Shown: positions 16,359 through 27,784, counted from the first letter of the stretch. The stretch: DNA of 64,000 nucleotides from Alphaproteobacteria bacterium (GCA_016699735.1 CP065008.1:1240001-1304000); one strand, 5' to 3'. The notes: generated by a model not told the origin, from the letters alone. Program-made: numbers and translations.

Positions 16359-16396
16359 GCCCCTATCTATGGCCAAGGGATTCCGTTTGTCAATTT
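16356..16396 (-). promoter_or_regulatory. metB promoter, copy 1 of a duplicated 40-bp element
   Basis: On the minus strand TTGACA (16388-16393), an 18-base spacer and TAGATA (16364-16369) precede the metB ATG by only five bases, so transcription would begin at or next to the start codon. The whole block recurs almost exactly at 17006-17045 in front of the next upstream gene, differing by one substitution and a one-base length change. Confidence 0.6.
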
Positions 16397-16411
16397 CCGC
16401 ATAAATAAATA

Positions 16412-17008
16412 TCACTCAAAACCGGGCGGTTTGGGGTCGTAATTACGGATTTGGTCAGACCAGTATATGGATTGAGCTTGAAATGTCTGAAGGGGCGTAA
16501 AAGTAATTTCCACGATATCCTTAGGCTCTCCCTCTACTGCAGAACAAACACTAATTACCTGTCGATCTGAATACATATCTGCGCTGCCTGAACGCAGATT
16601 ACGCTCTCCTGTTAGCGCATAGCTGTTATTTTCACTATCCCGGACTGTTCCAGTCAAAAAGGGCGGCGAGAACATAAACACATTATCGTACTCTTCCTTT
16701 CCGAATGTGTTCTCCAAAACTTCCCCGATAGCTTTCGCCATATCGTCCTTAAGAGACAAAAAACCGATAAAAAAGCAGAGCTTTGAACCGTGTGATGAAA
16801 ATGGAAGCCATTTATCAGGCTTCATGGTAACAGGCTCATGGGCTTTTAGGAGTTGCGCTCCGACAAGGCCATAAGACACTTGTTCCGACGTATAAAAATA
16901 CCGCTCAGGCTTATAAATCTTGTACGGCTCCTCATCCGCTTTGGCGGGCATGGAGAATGATATATAAATAAAAACTAATAAAACAAATAAAGAGCGACTA
17001 AAGGCCAT
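16412..17008 (-). CDS. Exported protein of unknown function
   Basis: The 198-residue product has a signal peptide (SLFVLLVFIYISFSMPAKA, cleavage after AKA). The mature protein has two cysteines about 80 residues apart and no motif I know. It is more AT-rich than metB. Its start codon is placed five bases after a copy of the same promoter that serves metB, and its stop lies 16 bases before metB's own copy, as if the gene had been placed within or copied along with a duplication of that promoter. Coexpression with metB is implied by the shared promoter sequence rather than by any shared chemistry. Confidence 0.75.
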   Translation of the reverse strand: MAFSRSLFVLLVFIYISFSMPAKADEEPYKIYKPERYFYTSEQVSYGLVGAQLLKAHEPVTMKPDKWLPFSSHGSKLCFFIGFLSLKDDMAKAIGEVLENTFGKEEYDNVFMFSPPFLTGTVRDSENNSYALTGERNLRSGSADMYSDRQVISVCSAVEGEPKDIVEITFTPLQTFQAQSIYWSDQIRNYDPKPPGFE

Positions 17009-17045
17009 GCCCTATCTATGGCCAAGGGATTCCCTTTGTCAATTT
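17006..17045 (-). promoter_or_regulatory. Copy 2 of the duplicated promoter element
   Basis: TTGACA (17037-17042), 18-base spacer, TAGATA (17013-17018) and then the ATG of the exported protein gene after five bases. The element matches the metB copy over about 40 bases including the start codon, and diverges outside it. Confidence 0.6.
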
Positions 17046-17450
17046 GCCAATCAACAAAAGCGGGAAAAACCGGGCAAAACAAAACCGCTGCTTTTTTGGG
17101 GGAAAGCAGCGGTTGGGTATTTGGTAAGTAAGCAAGCAGATAAGCAGAGGAGGAACCAGAAATCTTGCGTTTTCAAAGCGTCTCCGCCATCTATCTCCGA
17201 TTCTCCTCCTCAAATGTGGCGAAATAATGAAATGTTAACGATGTTTTCGGGGTATTTGTATAACGTATTGTAATATATAGAAAATAACCTGTTAAAAACA
17301 AAAAACATACGATGGTGTTCTTCCGCAAGTCAGGGGGAAGGAAAGCGCATTTTCTAAATTCCTTGTTAATCTATTCCCGCTAATAATGTAGACTTCCGCT
17401 GCGTGGTTTTCTGATTTTTTCTGACTTTTTCATCATAATGGGGATTTTCA
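17046..17450 (+). promoter_or_regulatory. Gene-free region upstream of acnA
   Basis: About 400 AT-rich bases separate two divergent genes. A stem-loop at 17083-17114 (AACCGCTGCTTT with AAAGCAGCGGTT) is T-rich downstream on the minus strand only, where nothing known needs terminating. TAATAT at 17269-17274 is a plausible acnA -10 box. GGGGA lies seven bases before the acnA ATG. No reading frame here looks coding and no known riboswitch or RNA gene is recognisable; the long leader could carry post-transcriptional control. Confidence 0.35.
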
Positions 17451-20123
<2,673 letters not shown>

Positions 20124-20128
20124 AGGAT

Positions 20129-21058
20129 TTAATCCTCGTCGGACTCATCGTCATCCGCAGGCATCAGCGCGGCCAGATAGCGCGGCGCAATTTTCTCTGC
20201 TTCAAAGATAATTCGGTTGAAGTCCGGGCGTTCGGGCCGATATCGGACCTTGTAATGGGTTTCGAGCGACGAAATTTCGCCGTTGAGTGTAGCGATCCGC
20301 CTTTTGGCTTCCCGCGCCTGCCGCGCCTCGAAATTGGCGCTGTCGATGATCCCGGCCCGCAGCTTTTCGTTGGCGATCCCGATCATGAAAGAAAGCTGTA
20401 TCCCCTCCAGCAGCGCCGCCGCCACGCGCACGCATTGCGAGGGGTTGACCGGAATCTTCTTGGCGCTTTCGAGATGATAGTTGAAAGTGGTCGTCCGTTC
20501 CGGCCCGCGCAGGATCATCCCGCAACGCCCCTGCGTTTTTTCGAGGTTCAGCACAATGGCCATACTGCTGTCGTAGGTAATCTGCACATCTTTGCCGAGT
20601 CTGCGGAAGGCGTCTTCGGCAAGCTTGAGGGAGTCATCGTAATCCCCGTCTTTATTGACGGCATCGCACTTCTCGACGACGTCCAAAAACGGGTGCCGAT
20701 GACCCGATTCAAAAACCGGCTTGCCCTTGTGATAAACACAGACCCAGCGTTCAGGGTTATAGGCGATCTCATAGCCGCTCACCGTCTCGGCCCAGACTTC
20801 TTCCCACTTGTAGGGGATAACGCGGTGGAGCAGGGGGCCACCCTTGTCGTAATCGCGGATCAGGTGCGCGGCCATCCGGGCGCATAAATGCATATTCTGC
20901 GCCCGTACGACATAATTCTCGGACGACGCGTCCCCCGCCTTGAGAGAGATGGGCATCCTGTTGCTGTGAACATTAGGAGCCAGGGACGACTCCTGCCCCG
21001 GAATCTCCATTCCTCTGATCGTGAATTTTTCCCGGAGAAGGGAGGTGTTAAGGTTCAT
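20129..21058 (-). CDS. Unknown soluble protein
   Basis: The product (309 residues from the ATG at 21058; a TTG at 21088 would add ten) has no signal peptide or membrane helix. It has a central beta-rich part (GYEIAYNPERWVCVYHKGKP, VQITYDSSMAIVLNLEKT, TTTFNYHLESAK) and a C-terminal helical section rich in Ala and Arg (ANFEARQAREAKRRIATLNG) ending in an acidic DDDESDED tail. No family is recognised. It faces acnA convergently; the next gene on its strand begins about 110 bases downstream of nothing shared, so it seems to stand alone. Confidence 0.7.
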   Translation of the reverse strand: MNLNTSLLREKFTIRGMEIPGQESSLAPNVHSNRMPISLKAGDASSENYVVRAQNMHLCARMAAHLIRDYDKGGPLLHRVIPYKWEEVWAETVSGYEIAYNPERWVCVYHKGKPVFESGHRHPFLDVVEKCDAVNKDGDYDDSLKLAEDAFRRLGKDVQITYDSSMAIVLNLEKTQGRCGMILRGPERTTTFNYHLESAKKIPVNPSQCVRVAAALLEGIQLSFMIGIANEKLRAGIIDSANFEARQAREAKRRIATLNGEISSLETHYKVRYRPERPDFNRIIFEAEKIAPRYLAALMPADDDESDED

Positions 21059-21164
21059 TCGACGTCCGAAATAAAAATCAGTCCACAATCATAGCAGATT
21101 CAATCGGGGGCGAAAGAAGGCGCGGCGTTCTGCTAACAACAAGAAAAACCCTATACGGGAGCGT

Positions 21165-22379
21165 CTATATCTTGAGGGGAGGATTAGAGTAATCCTGTTT
21201 TGAAGACGGGGGAACAACGGGCTCCGGCGGCGCTTCGTGTGCTTGCAATCGCGCCAGACCCTGGGCGGCGGCGTTGAAATCCGCCTCGCTCATCCGCATA
21301 AAGCTCTCGGCATCGAAAAATAGGATATCTTTTTTCCCCTCAATGATCGGACCGTGCACCATAATCTCAGGGTCCATCAGGTTCCTGAGTTCGGCCATGA
21401 TGCCTTCTTTCAAGGGTTTGTTATCGCCGATTTCCAGATAGATGAACCCGGCCGGATCGGCGGCATGAACCCAGTTCTGCCCTGTAAGGGCGTTAAACCG
21501 GGCAAGACGGGAATCGAGTTCACTGATATCCGCGTGATAGGCGGGAACGATCTCAGGGACTTCTTGATGCCCAGGAACCAGGGCACCGGCCTCTTTGAGA
21601 AAATTATATAATTCGTCCTTCTCTAGCTCATCGGGTTTAAGCGAGGAAAAGTAGGAACGGTTTAAAATATCGTAGACGGTCTCTCCGGCAGTATTTTCAG
21701 CCGTTAAATCAACGCCCCGGCCATGCAGATACTTGAGCGCATCGACAATCTTGCTGTAACTTCCGCCTCCTTCCGAAGCGCCCTCATCGGTTGAATCCAG
21801 GGCACGGGCGATCATATGGGAGACATAATCGGTGTTGGAACGCTCACCGAGATCGACATGAAGTTCCCGATCGACAAATTTCAGGGTCTCCAGATCCAGC
21901 GTCCGGGCCGCGACATGGCCGAGGGTTTCGCCATTGTCGGGATTGACGTACGATCCCGCCATCGGATCCCTCGACGCGATAAAGCGGGCCGTCTCCAGAT
22001 TGGAATTCGCAATGGCCCGGAGCATCAGGCTATCGTCTTGCTTGCTGCTGGTGAGCGGCAGGCGAAACTCGTCAGTCAGTTGTTGCAGCAACGCCGGAGA
22101 GCCGGAGGCAGAGGCGACGTCCAGAAGATTTAGACCCTCGGAATTGAGGGCTGAAAAATCAGCACCCGCACCCTGAAGTTCCCGCAGGTAGTCCTCAGCA
22201 TGAATGTTTTTGATAATCGGGGGGCCGTTAAGAGGCATAAAGGTGGCAACCGTGTCACCCCGCTCGGCAATTTTGAACAGCGCCGCATTCAACTCGTCCT
22301 GCGTCATCGCAGAGACGTCTTTGGCCAGATTCACGTCAGTCATAACCGCTTTGACCCCCTCAGAGGAGATTTTCGCCAT
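21165..22379 (-). CDS. Ankyrin-repeat-type protein
   Basis: In the first 270 residues the repeating pattern of an inter-repeat turn followed by paired helices (NSEGLNLLDVASASGSPALL, DDSLMLRAIANSNLETARFI, NGETLGHVAARTLDLETLKF, NTAGETVYDILN) marks about five degenerate ankyrin repeats, used for protein binding. The last 130 residues are a separate domain of unknown type with a proline-rich end. No signal peptide or membrane helix. Alphaproteobacterial ankyrin proteins are often effectors or scaffold proteins, but there is no secretion signal to decide. No ribosome binding site of note. Confidence 0.7.
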   Translation of the reverse strand: MAKISSEGVKAVMTDVNLAKDVSAMTQDELNAALFKIAERGDTVATFMPLNGPPIIKNIHAEDYLRELQGAGADFSALNSEGLNLLDVASASGSPALLQQLTDEFRLPLTSSKQDDSLMLRAIANSNLETARFIASRDPMAGSYVNPDNGETLGHVAARTLDLETLKFVDRELHVDLGERSNTDYVSHMIARALDSTDEGASEGGGSYSKIVDALKYLHGRGVDLTAENTAGETVYDILNRSYFSSLKPDELEKDELYNFLKEAGALVPGHQEVPEIVPAYHADISELDSRLARFNALTGQNWVHAADPAGFIYLEIGDNKPLKEGIMAELRNLMDPEIMVHGPIIEGKKDILFFDAESFMRMSEADFNAAAQGLARLQAHEAPPEPVVPPSSKQDYSNPPLKI

Positions 22380-22456
22380 GTTAACACAGACGGCAGCGTA
22401 AAGTAAAATAAGGCTAAAAGGAGGATTTTAAGCGGGGCAGGAAGAAAACGGCCGTC

Positions 22457-23035
22457 TCAGGCGGCGAATTTCGGGGCCGGGGCGGGCGCCTTCGGTGCAT
22501 AGACCGGCGCGGGCGCATCGAGCATTTCCAACTGGCGCAGGTAATAGGCCAGCTCTTTCTCGACCTTCAGACGGGCGGGCAGATCGTCGAGAAAAGACTG
22601 CATCCCCGCGCTGATCGACCCGCGCAGATTAAAGCTGTTGGCGATGGATTTACCGGACATCCGGGCCATCGTGCCCTGGCCATGGGCGCGTTTGTGCTGT
22701 TCGCTGGGTTCGTTCTGCTTCCCGGCAATGTCGGTGATGTATTCGGAATAACATTCCATGGTCGCGGCGAAGTCGATATTTTCGGTCCACTCGCCGCACG
22801 TATCGGAAAGAGCCTCGCTGAACGCGGGGCCGATCATGGCTTCGAGCATCATCGCACCGAGCATCCCGTCGCGCTCGTTGGCGATACGGGCATTCGGATT
22901 GGATTTAACGAAAAGCGGGCCTTTATAGCCGGGTCTGTCGGGGTGCGGGGCAAGTTGTTGCAGGTGCTGCGCGAGGGCGGTGATTTTACCCACGAGCAGT
23001 TGTTTTTGTGTGATGTTGGCGACCTTAGCGTACAT
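22457..23035 (-). CDS. Unknown protein under a hairpin-masked ribosome binding site
   Basis: The 192-residue product is helical with Met-rich stretches (GMLGAMMLEAMIGPAF) and a C-terminal tail of Ala-Pro repeats (APAPVYAPKAPAPAPKF). Two cysteines lie near the middle. There is no signal peptide; residues 20-40 do not form a membrane helix. Some features (a globular core with a flexible AP-rich tail) recall rod-binding or secretion substrate proteins, but that is only an impression. The ribosome binding site GAGGAAG lies in the 3' arm of a perfect 15-bp stem whose base ends at the start codon, so translation is very probably regulated. Confidence 0.65.
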   Translation of the reverse strand: MYAKVANITQKQLLVGKITALAQHLQQLAPHPDRPGYKGPLFVKSNPNARIANERDGMLGAMMLEAMIGPAFSEALSDTCGEWTENIDFAATMECYSEYITDIAGKQNEPSEQHKRAHGQGTMARMSGKSIANSFNLRGSISAGMQSFLDDLPARLKVEKELAYYLRQLEMLDAPAPVYAPKAPAPAPKFAA

Positions 23036-23083
23036 TTTTTACTTCCTCAATTTTCTTTAAGAATAAGGTTGAGGAAGTAAAAA
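23036..23083 (-). promoter_or_regulatory. 5' UTR hairpin sequestering the Shine-Dalgarno
   Basis: On the plus strand TTTTTACTTCCTCAA (23036-23050) and TTGAGGAAGTAAAAA (23069-23083) are perfect 15-base inverted repeats with an 18-base loop. In the minus-strand mRNA the 3' arm contains GAGGAAG and ends directly at the ATG of 22457-23035, so the folded form hides the ribosome binding site. The AU-rich base of the stem could open with temperature or by binding of a factor. Confidence 0.65.
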
Positions 23084-23221
23084 CGGCCTTAATTAACCAT
23101 AAAACTCGAAATAAAAGATGAATGATTATTTAATTTATACTTGAAGTGTATTTAAATAAAATTTTATCTATCATCAAATATTCGCATTTGCGTTTTTCAG
23201 GGAAGAGTTTTACTCTGGAGC

Positions 23222-24088
23222 ATGACAAGAAAATACGGCAGGGGTGAATTACGACATTTGCTTTCCGGGCTGCAAAGGCACCCGGAGGATAACCGCATCG
23301 TCTACACACCCGAGGACCGCGAACTGGTCATCCCCTTGATCCGGGAGGGGGTTATTGATGCCGCCATCATCCCCGCGCTGGACAGTCCCGCGACAAGCGT
23401 ACGGAGTGCACAGGCGCAGGAATATGGCGGAGATTATGATAACGGCGAATTGGCGCAGCAATTTTTCGTTCGGGATGACAATCTGTATTTTTACGTTGAC
23501 GGGAACCGTGTCTCGATGTCCGAAGGGCAGGATTTTCCTGAATACGTCCAAGAGTCCTTTACCCGCCTCTCGGCCTTTATTTATCCTCACGAAACCTGGA
23601 CGCCCGCAAAACCGGTCCGCCAACTGGCCAACCAGATCAGCGATCTTTTATGGAACTACAGGCACGACGATGAAAAGGAGCGCCGGATCGTCGAACTCGC
23701 GGAGTGGCTGGACCACAAATACCCGCGCCGCCAGACGAACCTGCTGGTCCTCTGGCAGGAAGCCGGAACCGGACAGCGCGGACCGATGCCGAATTTCCAT
23801 TTTGATATGGGCCTGACCGCTCATATCTCCGGTCACACGCCCATGCAGTATATCGTCGGTCGCCTGACCAAGGATCAATGGGACATTTTGAATAAAAACC
23901 GGGTCGCAGAAACGGATAAGCTTCTGGACGCATACCCTGAACTTCAGGGGCGCATCCGTAATCTCGATCCCGGCGACATGGCGGTTTTCGGGAGGAACTT
24001 CGTTCACCGCTCTTCGCCGGAGGTTTCCGAAAAAGGGCAGTTGAATATCGCCGCAGAGCCTTCGGGCGGCTGGCCTTACGATTTATAG
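23222..24088 (+). CDS. DUF1826-like protein, possible Fe(II)-dependent oxygenase fold
   Basis: The 288-residue product has a helical first half and a second half with NFHFDMGLTAHISGHTP, then DMAVFGRNFVHRSSP. An HxD pair followed by a distal His and Arg in a beta-rich half is the iron-binding pattern of cupin-type and 2-oxoglutarate-dependent oxygenases, and the arrangement resembles DUF1826 proteins. No signal peptide is present. It lies alone on the plus strand between two minus-strand genes; GGAG begins seven bases before the ATG. The oxygenase proposal rests on motif spacing only. Confidence 0.6.
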   Translation: MTRKYGRGELRHLLSGLQRHPEDNRIVYTPEDRELVIPLIREGVIDAAIIPALDSPATSVRSAQAQEYGGDYDNGELAQQFFVRDDNLYFYVDGNRVSMSEGQDFPEYVQESFTRLSAFIYPHETWTPAKPVRQLANQISDLLWNYRHDDEKERRIVELAEWLDHKYPRRQTNLLVLWQEAGTGQRGPMPNFHFDMGLTAHISGHTPMQYIVGRLTKDQWDILNKNRVAETDKLLDAYPELQGRIRNLDPGDMAVFGRNFVHRSSPEVSEKGQLNIAAEPSGGWPYDL

Positions 24089-24127
24089 AAGTAAGTGTAA
24101 GATTAGCTCTTTCAGCCGCGCCGTTCC

Positions 24128-24751
24128 CTAACTGAACAGCGAGTCGATATCGTCCTGGCTGGAGGCTTTGCCCAAGCGCTCTTCGATGGCTTTGGCATCG
24201 GGTTTAACCTCGATCCCCAGCTTTTCGAAGGCGCCGTTGATCCGGTCCTCGATGGCGTGCAGGTTATTGAGGGTATTGCGGATTCTCTGCCCCGTGCGGT
24301 CCTGGAATGAGCAGGCGAGCAGGATTTCCTGAATATCGTTCTTGATCTGCTCCCGCAGGGCGTTCCGGGAGGGGGCGTCCGCCCATTGTTCTTCGGGCGC
24401 ATCGCCTACGCTGGCGACGATCCGGTCGGCGGCATCCAGAATCCGGTTGGCGGCATTTTCCGTATCTTCGATAATCGCTTCGAGTTCGACGCCGGAATTG
24501 GCCGCGCTTTTGCCGTCCCCCTTGTAGGAAATGGCGCTCAGAACCTCAAGAATCTCCTGAAAGCGCCTAACGATTCCGTCTTCGGCCATATCGACCTGCT
24601 GCGCCGTGGCGTTGATTTCCATGGAAATCTCATCGAAGCGGCGGGCGACGAACTTCTCGATCGTCCGCAGCTGGCTGTTCAGAGCCTCGACGGCATTGAA
24701 AATTTCGGCGGCGGGGGCGCGTTCGGCGCTGTCAGTCGTATGTGCGGTCAT
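24128..24751 (-). CDS. cheZ: CheZ-type chemotaxis phosphatase
   Basis: CheZ dephosphorylates CheY-P. The 207-residue product is helical, with a long coiled section (NSQLRTIEKFVARRFDEISM) and the catalytic segment SFQDRTGQRIRNTLNNL, in which the Gln of FQDRTGQ is the residue that positions water in known CheZ proteins. The last residues SQDDIDSLFS resemble both the CheY-binding end of CheZ and the N-terminus of the flagellar switch protein FliM. It is encoded 22 kb from the che cluster. Next to it, on the same strand, is a DUF3137-like gene. Assignment is good; dimer form assumed. Confidence 0.82.
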   Translation of the reverse strand: MTAHTTDSAERAPAAEIFNAVEALNSQLRTIEKFVARRFDEISMEINATAQQVDMAEDGIVRRFQEILEVLSAISYKGDGKSAANSGVELEAIIEDTENAANRILDAADRIVASVGDAPEEQWADAPSRNALREQIKNDIQEILLACSFQDRTGQRIRNTLNNLHAIEDRINGAFEKLGIEVKPDAKAIEERLGKASSQDDIDSLFS

Positions 24752-24874
24752 AGGAATTCTGCCCTTGTTATCCCTTGCGATTATAAAGCCGTTTTCTTAA
24801 CAAAGTCCTACAAAAAGCAGAAAAAACAAGCGCATACAGGCGTAATCGGGGCTAAAAAAGCGGCAGACCGAGAA

Positions 24875-25891
24875 TTACTTGATGAGAGGCTGATACAGGT
24901 CGAAAACGTCAATAATTTCCAGAATCTGCTCAATTTCCTTCTTACACTGCATGGCGTGCTGGTTGGTGGTGACCGGCACGAACAGATTGGACGGCTCGAA
25001 CATATCCTCATCGTTGGGGATCATCATGAAGATGAATTTCTTGCCGAACATGGCCACGCTCAGGGGCGACTGTTTGAAGATGTCGGAGGCTTCGGAAAGC
25101 TCCTTGAGTAGGCGCTCCCCGACCAGAAGCTCAGCCGCCTCCGGCTTGGTGGAGAACACCTGAAACCGGTCCCAGTTCGGGTTGGAGACGCTGACATAGA
25201 CCTTTTTCATGGTCTTCCAGCGTGTTTTTTCATAAGCCTTGACCATCTTGTCGTTGGCCGTGATGATGGTATGCCCCTCGATGACATCTCCGGGAACTTC
25301 CAGAAGTACGAAAATCCCCTCGAACACCGGCCCGTCGCGGTGAGCCCGGGAGTGCAGCCGCGCCTCGGAGAAAATGACCTTGACGCCCTTATAAACGCCC
25401 ATGAAGCAATCCTCGGCCTCATAGCGGTCATAGGCGGGGATGATGGCCAGCTTGCCCAGCATCTTTTCGTTCACACCCCGCTCGGGATGGAAGGAGAGGC
25501 CGTTCAGCGCCTTCGCCAGCTTGGGCATGAAAGTCGTTTTATGCTCTTTCACGTAGGTTTTCAGGGGCCGCGCCGTCCAGAAGTTGAGAAGGATGGGCAC
25601 AACGGCCGAAAGGGCGACGCAGAGAACGGCGGTGGTAATATTTCCAACAAAAAGAAAAAACCACCCGAAAAACCCGACCCCGATCAGCATGGAGAGAATG
25701 CCCAGATTCATGCTGATAAAAGCACGGGTCCGGTTCTGCTTCATCCGCCGCAGGCGCATCTCCTCGGCTTCGAGGATCAGGCTGTCGAGGTTTTTCTTGA
25801 AGCGTTCTTCATCGACACGGCCCAGCTCATCGAGTGTGGAAACCGAGGGCGTACGGATATCGATGGCTTCATCAGGATTATTGTCTGTCAT
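24875..25891 (-). CDS. DUF3137-like membrane protein
   Basis: The 338-residue product has an acidic head, a helix rich in Arg and Glu around 30-55 and two adjacent membrane helices (about 60-85 and 88-107). The rest is cytoplasmic: KAYEKTRWKTMKKVYVSV, FEGIFVLLEVPGDVIEGHTI and FGKKFIFMMIPNDEDMFEPS match the general layout of DUF3137 proteins, a family of unknown function. It lies 123 bases upstream of cheZ on the same strand, so cotranscription is possible. Confidence 0.65.
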   Translation of the reverse strand: MTDNNPDEAIDIRTPSVSTLDELGRVDEERFKKNLDSLILEAEEMRLRRMKQNRTRAFISMNLGILSMLIGVGFFGWFFLFVGNITTAVLCVALSAVVPILLNFWTARPLKTYVKEHKTTFMPKLAKALNGLSFHPERGVNEKMLGKLAIIPAYDRYEAEDCFMGVYKGVKVIFSEARLHSRAHRDGPVFEGIFVLLEVPGDVIEGHTIITANDKMVKAYEKTRWKTMKKVYVSVSNPNWDRFQVFSTKPEAAELLVGERLLKELSEASDIFKQSPLSVAMFGKKFIFMMIPNDEDMFEPSNLFVPVTTNQHAMQCKKEIEQILEIIDVFDLYQPLIK

Positions 25892-25966
25892 AAACCCTAT
25901 CTAACCAGCCCCGAAAGCGCCGTGCAAGCAAATCCTTGAACGGTATAGGAAAAAAAACCGGATGAT

Positions 25967-26527
25967 TTACAGCCAGCGCCGGACCGACTTCTGGTAATCC
26001 CGGTACTTCTGGCCGAATTTTTCTTCCAGATATTCTTCTTCCCGCAGGATCACGAGAAAATGCACGGCGGCCAGAAGGGGAAGCAGGAAGAAAAACCCCC
26101 AGACGATGTCAAACACGATGACAAGGCCGATATACATCGCGGTCAGCCCGACATACACCGGATTGCGCGAATAGCCGTACGGCCCCTTCGTCACCAGCGC
26201 GTTGGTCGGTAGATAAGGTTCGATATTCGTCCCCTCGTTGGCAAACAGCACAAGGCACCACGCGATGATCCCCGCGCCAAGGCTCATGGACAGGATGCCG
26301 AGCGTAAGCTGCGCCCCCCAGCGGAAAAAATCTCCCCCGTCGAAAAGCTCGAACACCAGCGAAAAGAGCAGGGCGCCGGCGTAAAGAAACGGCGGCAGGA
26401 TCGGAACATCGGGATGGTCCTTGTCGGGCGGTATTTGCACTTTCTCCCAATAGAGTTCAAGGTCCGGATAGTCCGAGGGCACCGACTTTTTTTTCGGGGC
26501 GCTGTCCTTCGATTGAAGCGGCTGCAT
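25967..26527 (-). CDS. Isoprenylcysteine/phospholipid methyltransferase-family membrane protein
   Basis: The 186-residue product has several membrane helices and the C-terminal signature of the PEMT/ICMT family: LVTKGPYGYSRNPVYVGL, then a helix pair and REEEYLEEKFGQKYRDYQKSVRRW. Arg-Asn-Pro and Glu-Glu are the cofactor and catalytic positions for S-adenosylmethionine-dependent methyl transfer from the membrane side. The substrate may be a phospholipid or another lipid-linked group; relatives in bacteria are mostly uncharacterised. It lies in a row of membrane and exported proteins on the minus strand. Confidence 0.78.
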   Translation of the reverse strand: MQPLQSKDSAPKKKSVPSDYPDLELYWEKVQIPPDKDHPDVPILPPFLYAGALLFSLVFELFDGGDFFRWGAQLTLGILSMSLGAGIIAWCLVLFANEGTNIEPYLPTNALVTKGPYGYSRNPVYVGLTAMYIGLVIVFDIVWGFFFLLPLLAAVHFLVILREEEYLEEKFGQKYRDYQKSVRRWL

Positions 26528-26581
26528 GGATCAAAGAGTAGAAGAGAATAGCCCGGCAAGGCAAGATGAAAATAACAAATT

Positions 26582-27010
26582 TCAGGATTCAGGAGGAGGC
26601 GCTACAACTCCCTTTGCGGCTTCTTCCCGCAGTCGTTCAAACCGTTCGATAAATTGCATCAAAAGGCACAACGCAAAGATCGCCATGAGCACGACCCACG
26701 AGAAAAGCTCCACTTTCCACTCGATGGGTGTGAAACCGTATTGCCGAAGAGCGTATGTGATAAAGGAATGGGGTAGATCCTTTTCGCCAAGCTCACGCTT
26801 GATGTCCCACATCCATTCCGTAAGCGGGCAATAGCCGGGATCGCCGATTGCCAGCCCAACGGCCACCCAGAAGAAAACCGTGAGGTAAACAACCCAGCGG
26901 CTCCAGAGGCGGGTGCTGCGGAAAATCCATCCGAAAAGTATAATAATTATGACAAAAAAATGCCCCAGAAGCAGATAGGTTTCATACTCTATCAGTTGCC
27001 CCTGGGACAT
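26582..27010 (-). CDS. Small integral membrane protein
   Basis: The 142-residue product has three or four membrane helices (about 11-30, 36-55 and 100-122) with a polar loop containing two cysteines in GYCPLTEW. No family is recognised. It starts 50 bases after the exported protein gene upstream and precedes the methyltransferase-like gene by about 55 bases, all on the same strand, so the three may be one transcript. Confidence 0.65.
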   Translation of the reverse strand: MSQGQLIEYETYLLLGHFFVIIIILFGWIFRSTRLWSRWVVYLTVFFWVAVGLAIGDPGYCPLTEWMWDIKRELGEKDLPHSFITYALRQYGFTPIEWKVELFSWVVLMAIFALCLLMQFIERFERLREEAAKGVVAPPPES

Positions 27011-27060
27011 CGTATACCTCTGGAGACATCCTCAAAAACTGAGGAAAACAAGGCCGACGA

Positions 27061-27705
27061 TCAATAAACGATCGCCACGGAATTCGCGACCTTTTCCATG
27101 TCCTTGCGGTAGGTCTCGAACACGGTGTCCAGCGTGAAGAACAGAACCTGGATGCTGCCCTTGTCGCCGATGCTGGTGTAATAGTTGCTGTAGCGGAAAA
27201 CCATGCCGTCAATGTCGATGGAGTATTCAAGGTAGTTCCATGTATCGGGGCCGATCTGGACCGTCTTGTCCTCAATCACTTTGACCCCATCGCGTCCGCC
27301 CTTGGCCACGGCTCCGGCATTATCCAGAATGGAATTACGGAAGAAGTCCTTGGTCAGCGGCAGGCCTTCGGTAATCAGGCCGAAATAAAGGCTTCCGTTT
27401 GTATTGTTGTAGAAGGTCTCATAGTCAGGGGTCGGCTTCTCCGCTTGCACCCAGTATCCGGAGTCAACGCAGTATTTAACGGGAACCAGCTTGGCGGTGT
27501 TGCACACTTCCTGTCCGCTGGCGACCGGAGTAGCAGCGGGCGTCACAGGCGTTGCAGAGGTTTCGTCGGCATTTTTCCATGTGCCGTCATCGTTCAGAAC
27601 AATCGTCTTGCCCTGGAAAAAGGTTTTGCCGAGTTCGGCAGCGGCAGCGGGCAGAGCGCTTCCGGCCAAGGCCAGAACCAGCGCGATAAGGGCAAGTTTC
27701 TTCAT
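27061..27705 (-). CDS. Exported protein of unknown function
   Basis: The 214-residue product has a clean signal peptide (KKLALIALVLALAGSALPAAAA, cleavage after AAA). The first mature residues FFQGKTIVLNDDGTWKN form a short motif also seen at the start of several periplasmic proteins. A beta-rich core follows (TWNYLEYSIDIDGMVFRYSN, SIQVLFFTLDTVFETYR) that looks like a compact alpha/beta periplasmic domain. Two cysteines (about 68 and 77) could form a disulfide. No known family and no obvious partner. Confidence 0.7.
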   Translation of the reverse strand: MKKLALIALVLALAGSALPAAAAELGKTFFQGKTIVLNDDGTWKNADETSATPVTPAATPVASGQEVCNTAKLVPVKYCVDSGYWVQAEKPTPDYETFYNNTNGSLYFGLITEGLPLTKDFFRNSILDNAGAVAKGGRDGVKVIEDKTVQIGPDTWNYLEYSIDIDGMVFRYSNYYTSIGDKGSIQVLFFTLDTVFETYRKDMEKVANSVAIVY

Positions 27706-27784
27706 CGTGAAATATCCTGTAAAAAATGACCAATACCTTACAAGTAAAGGGCTTTGCGGGAAAAATCAACGCCCTTGCGGAAAT

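Noticed and set aside
16080..16442. Plus-strand frames opposite metB
   Set aside because: They read through the start and promoter of metB, lack start signals and encode no recognisable sequence.
17083..17114. Terminator before acnA
   Set aside because: The hairpin is good but the T-rich side faces the minus strand, where no gene upstream requires an end; left as an unexplained stem-loop.
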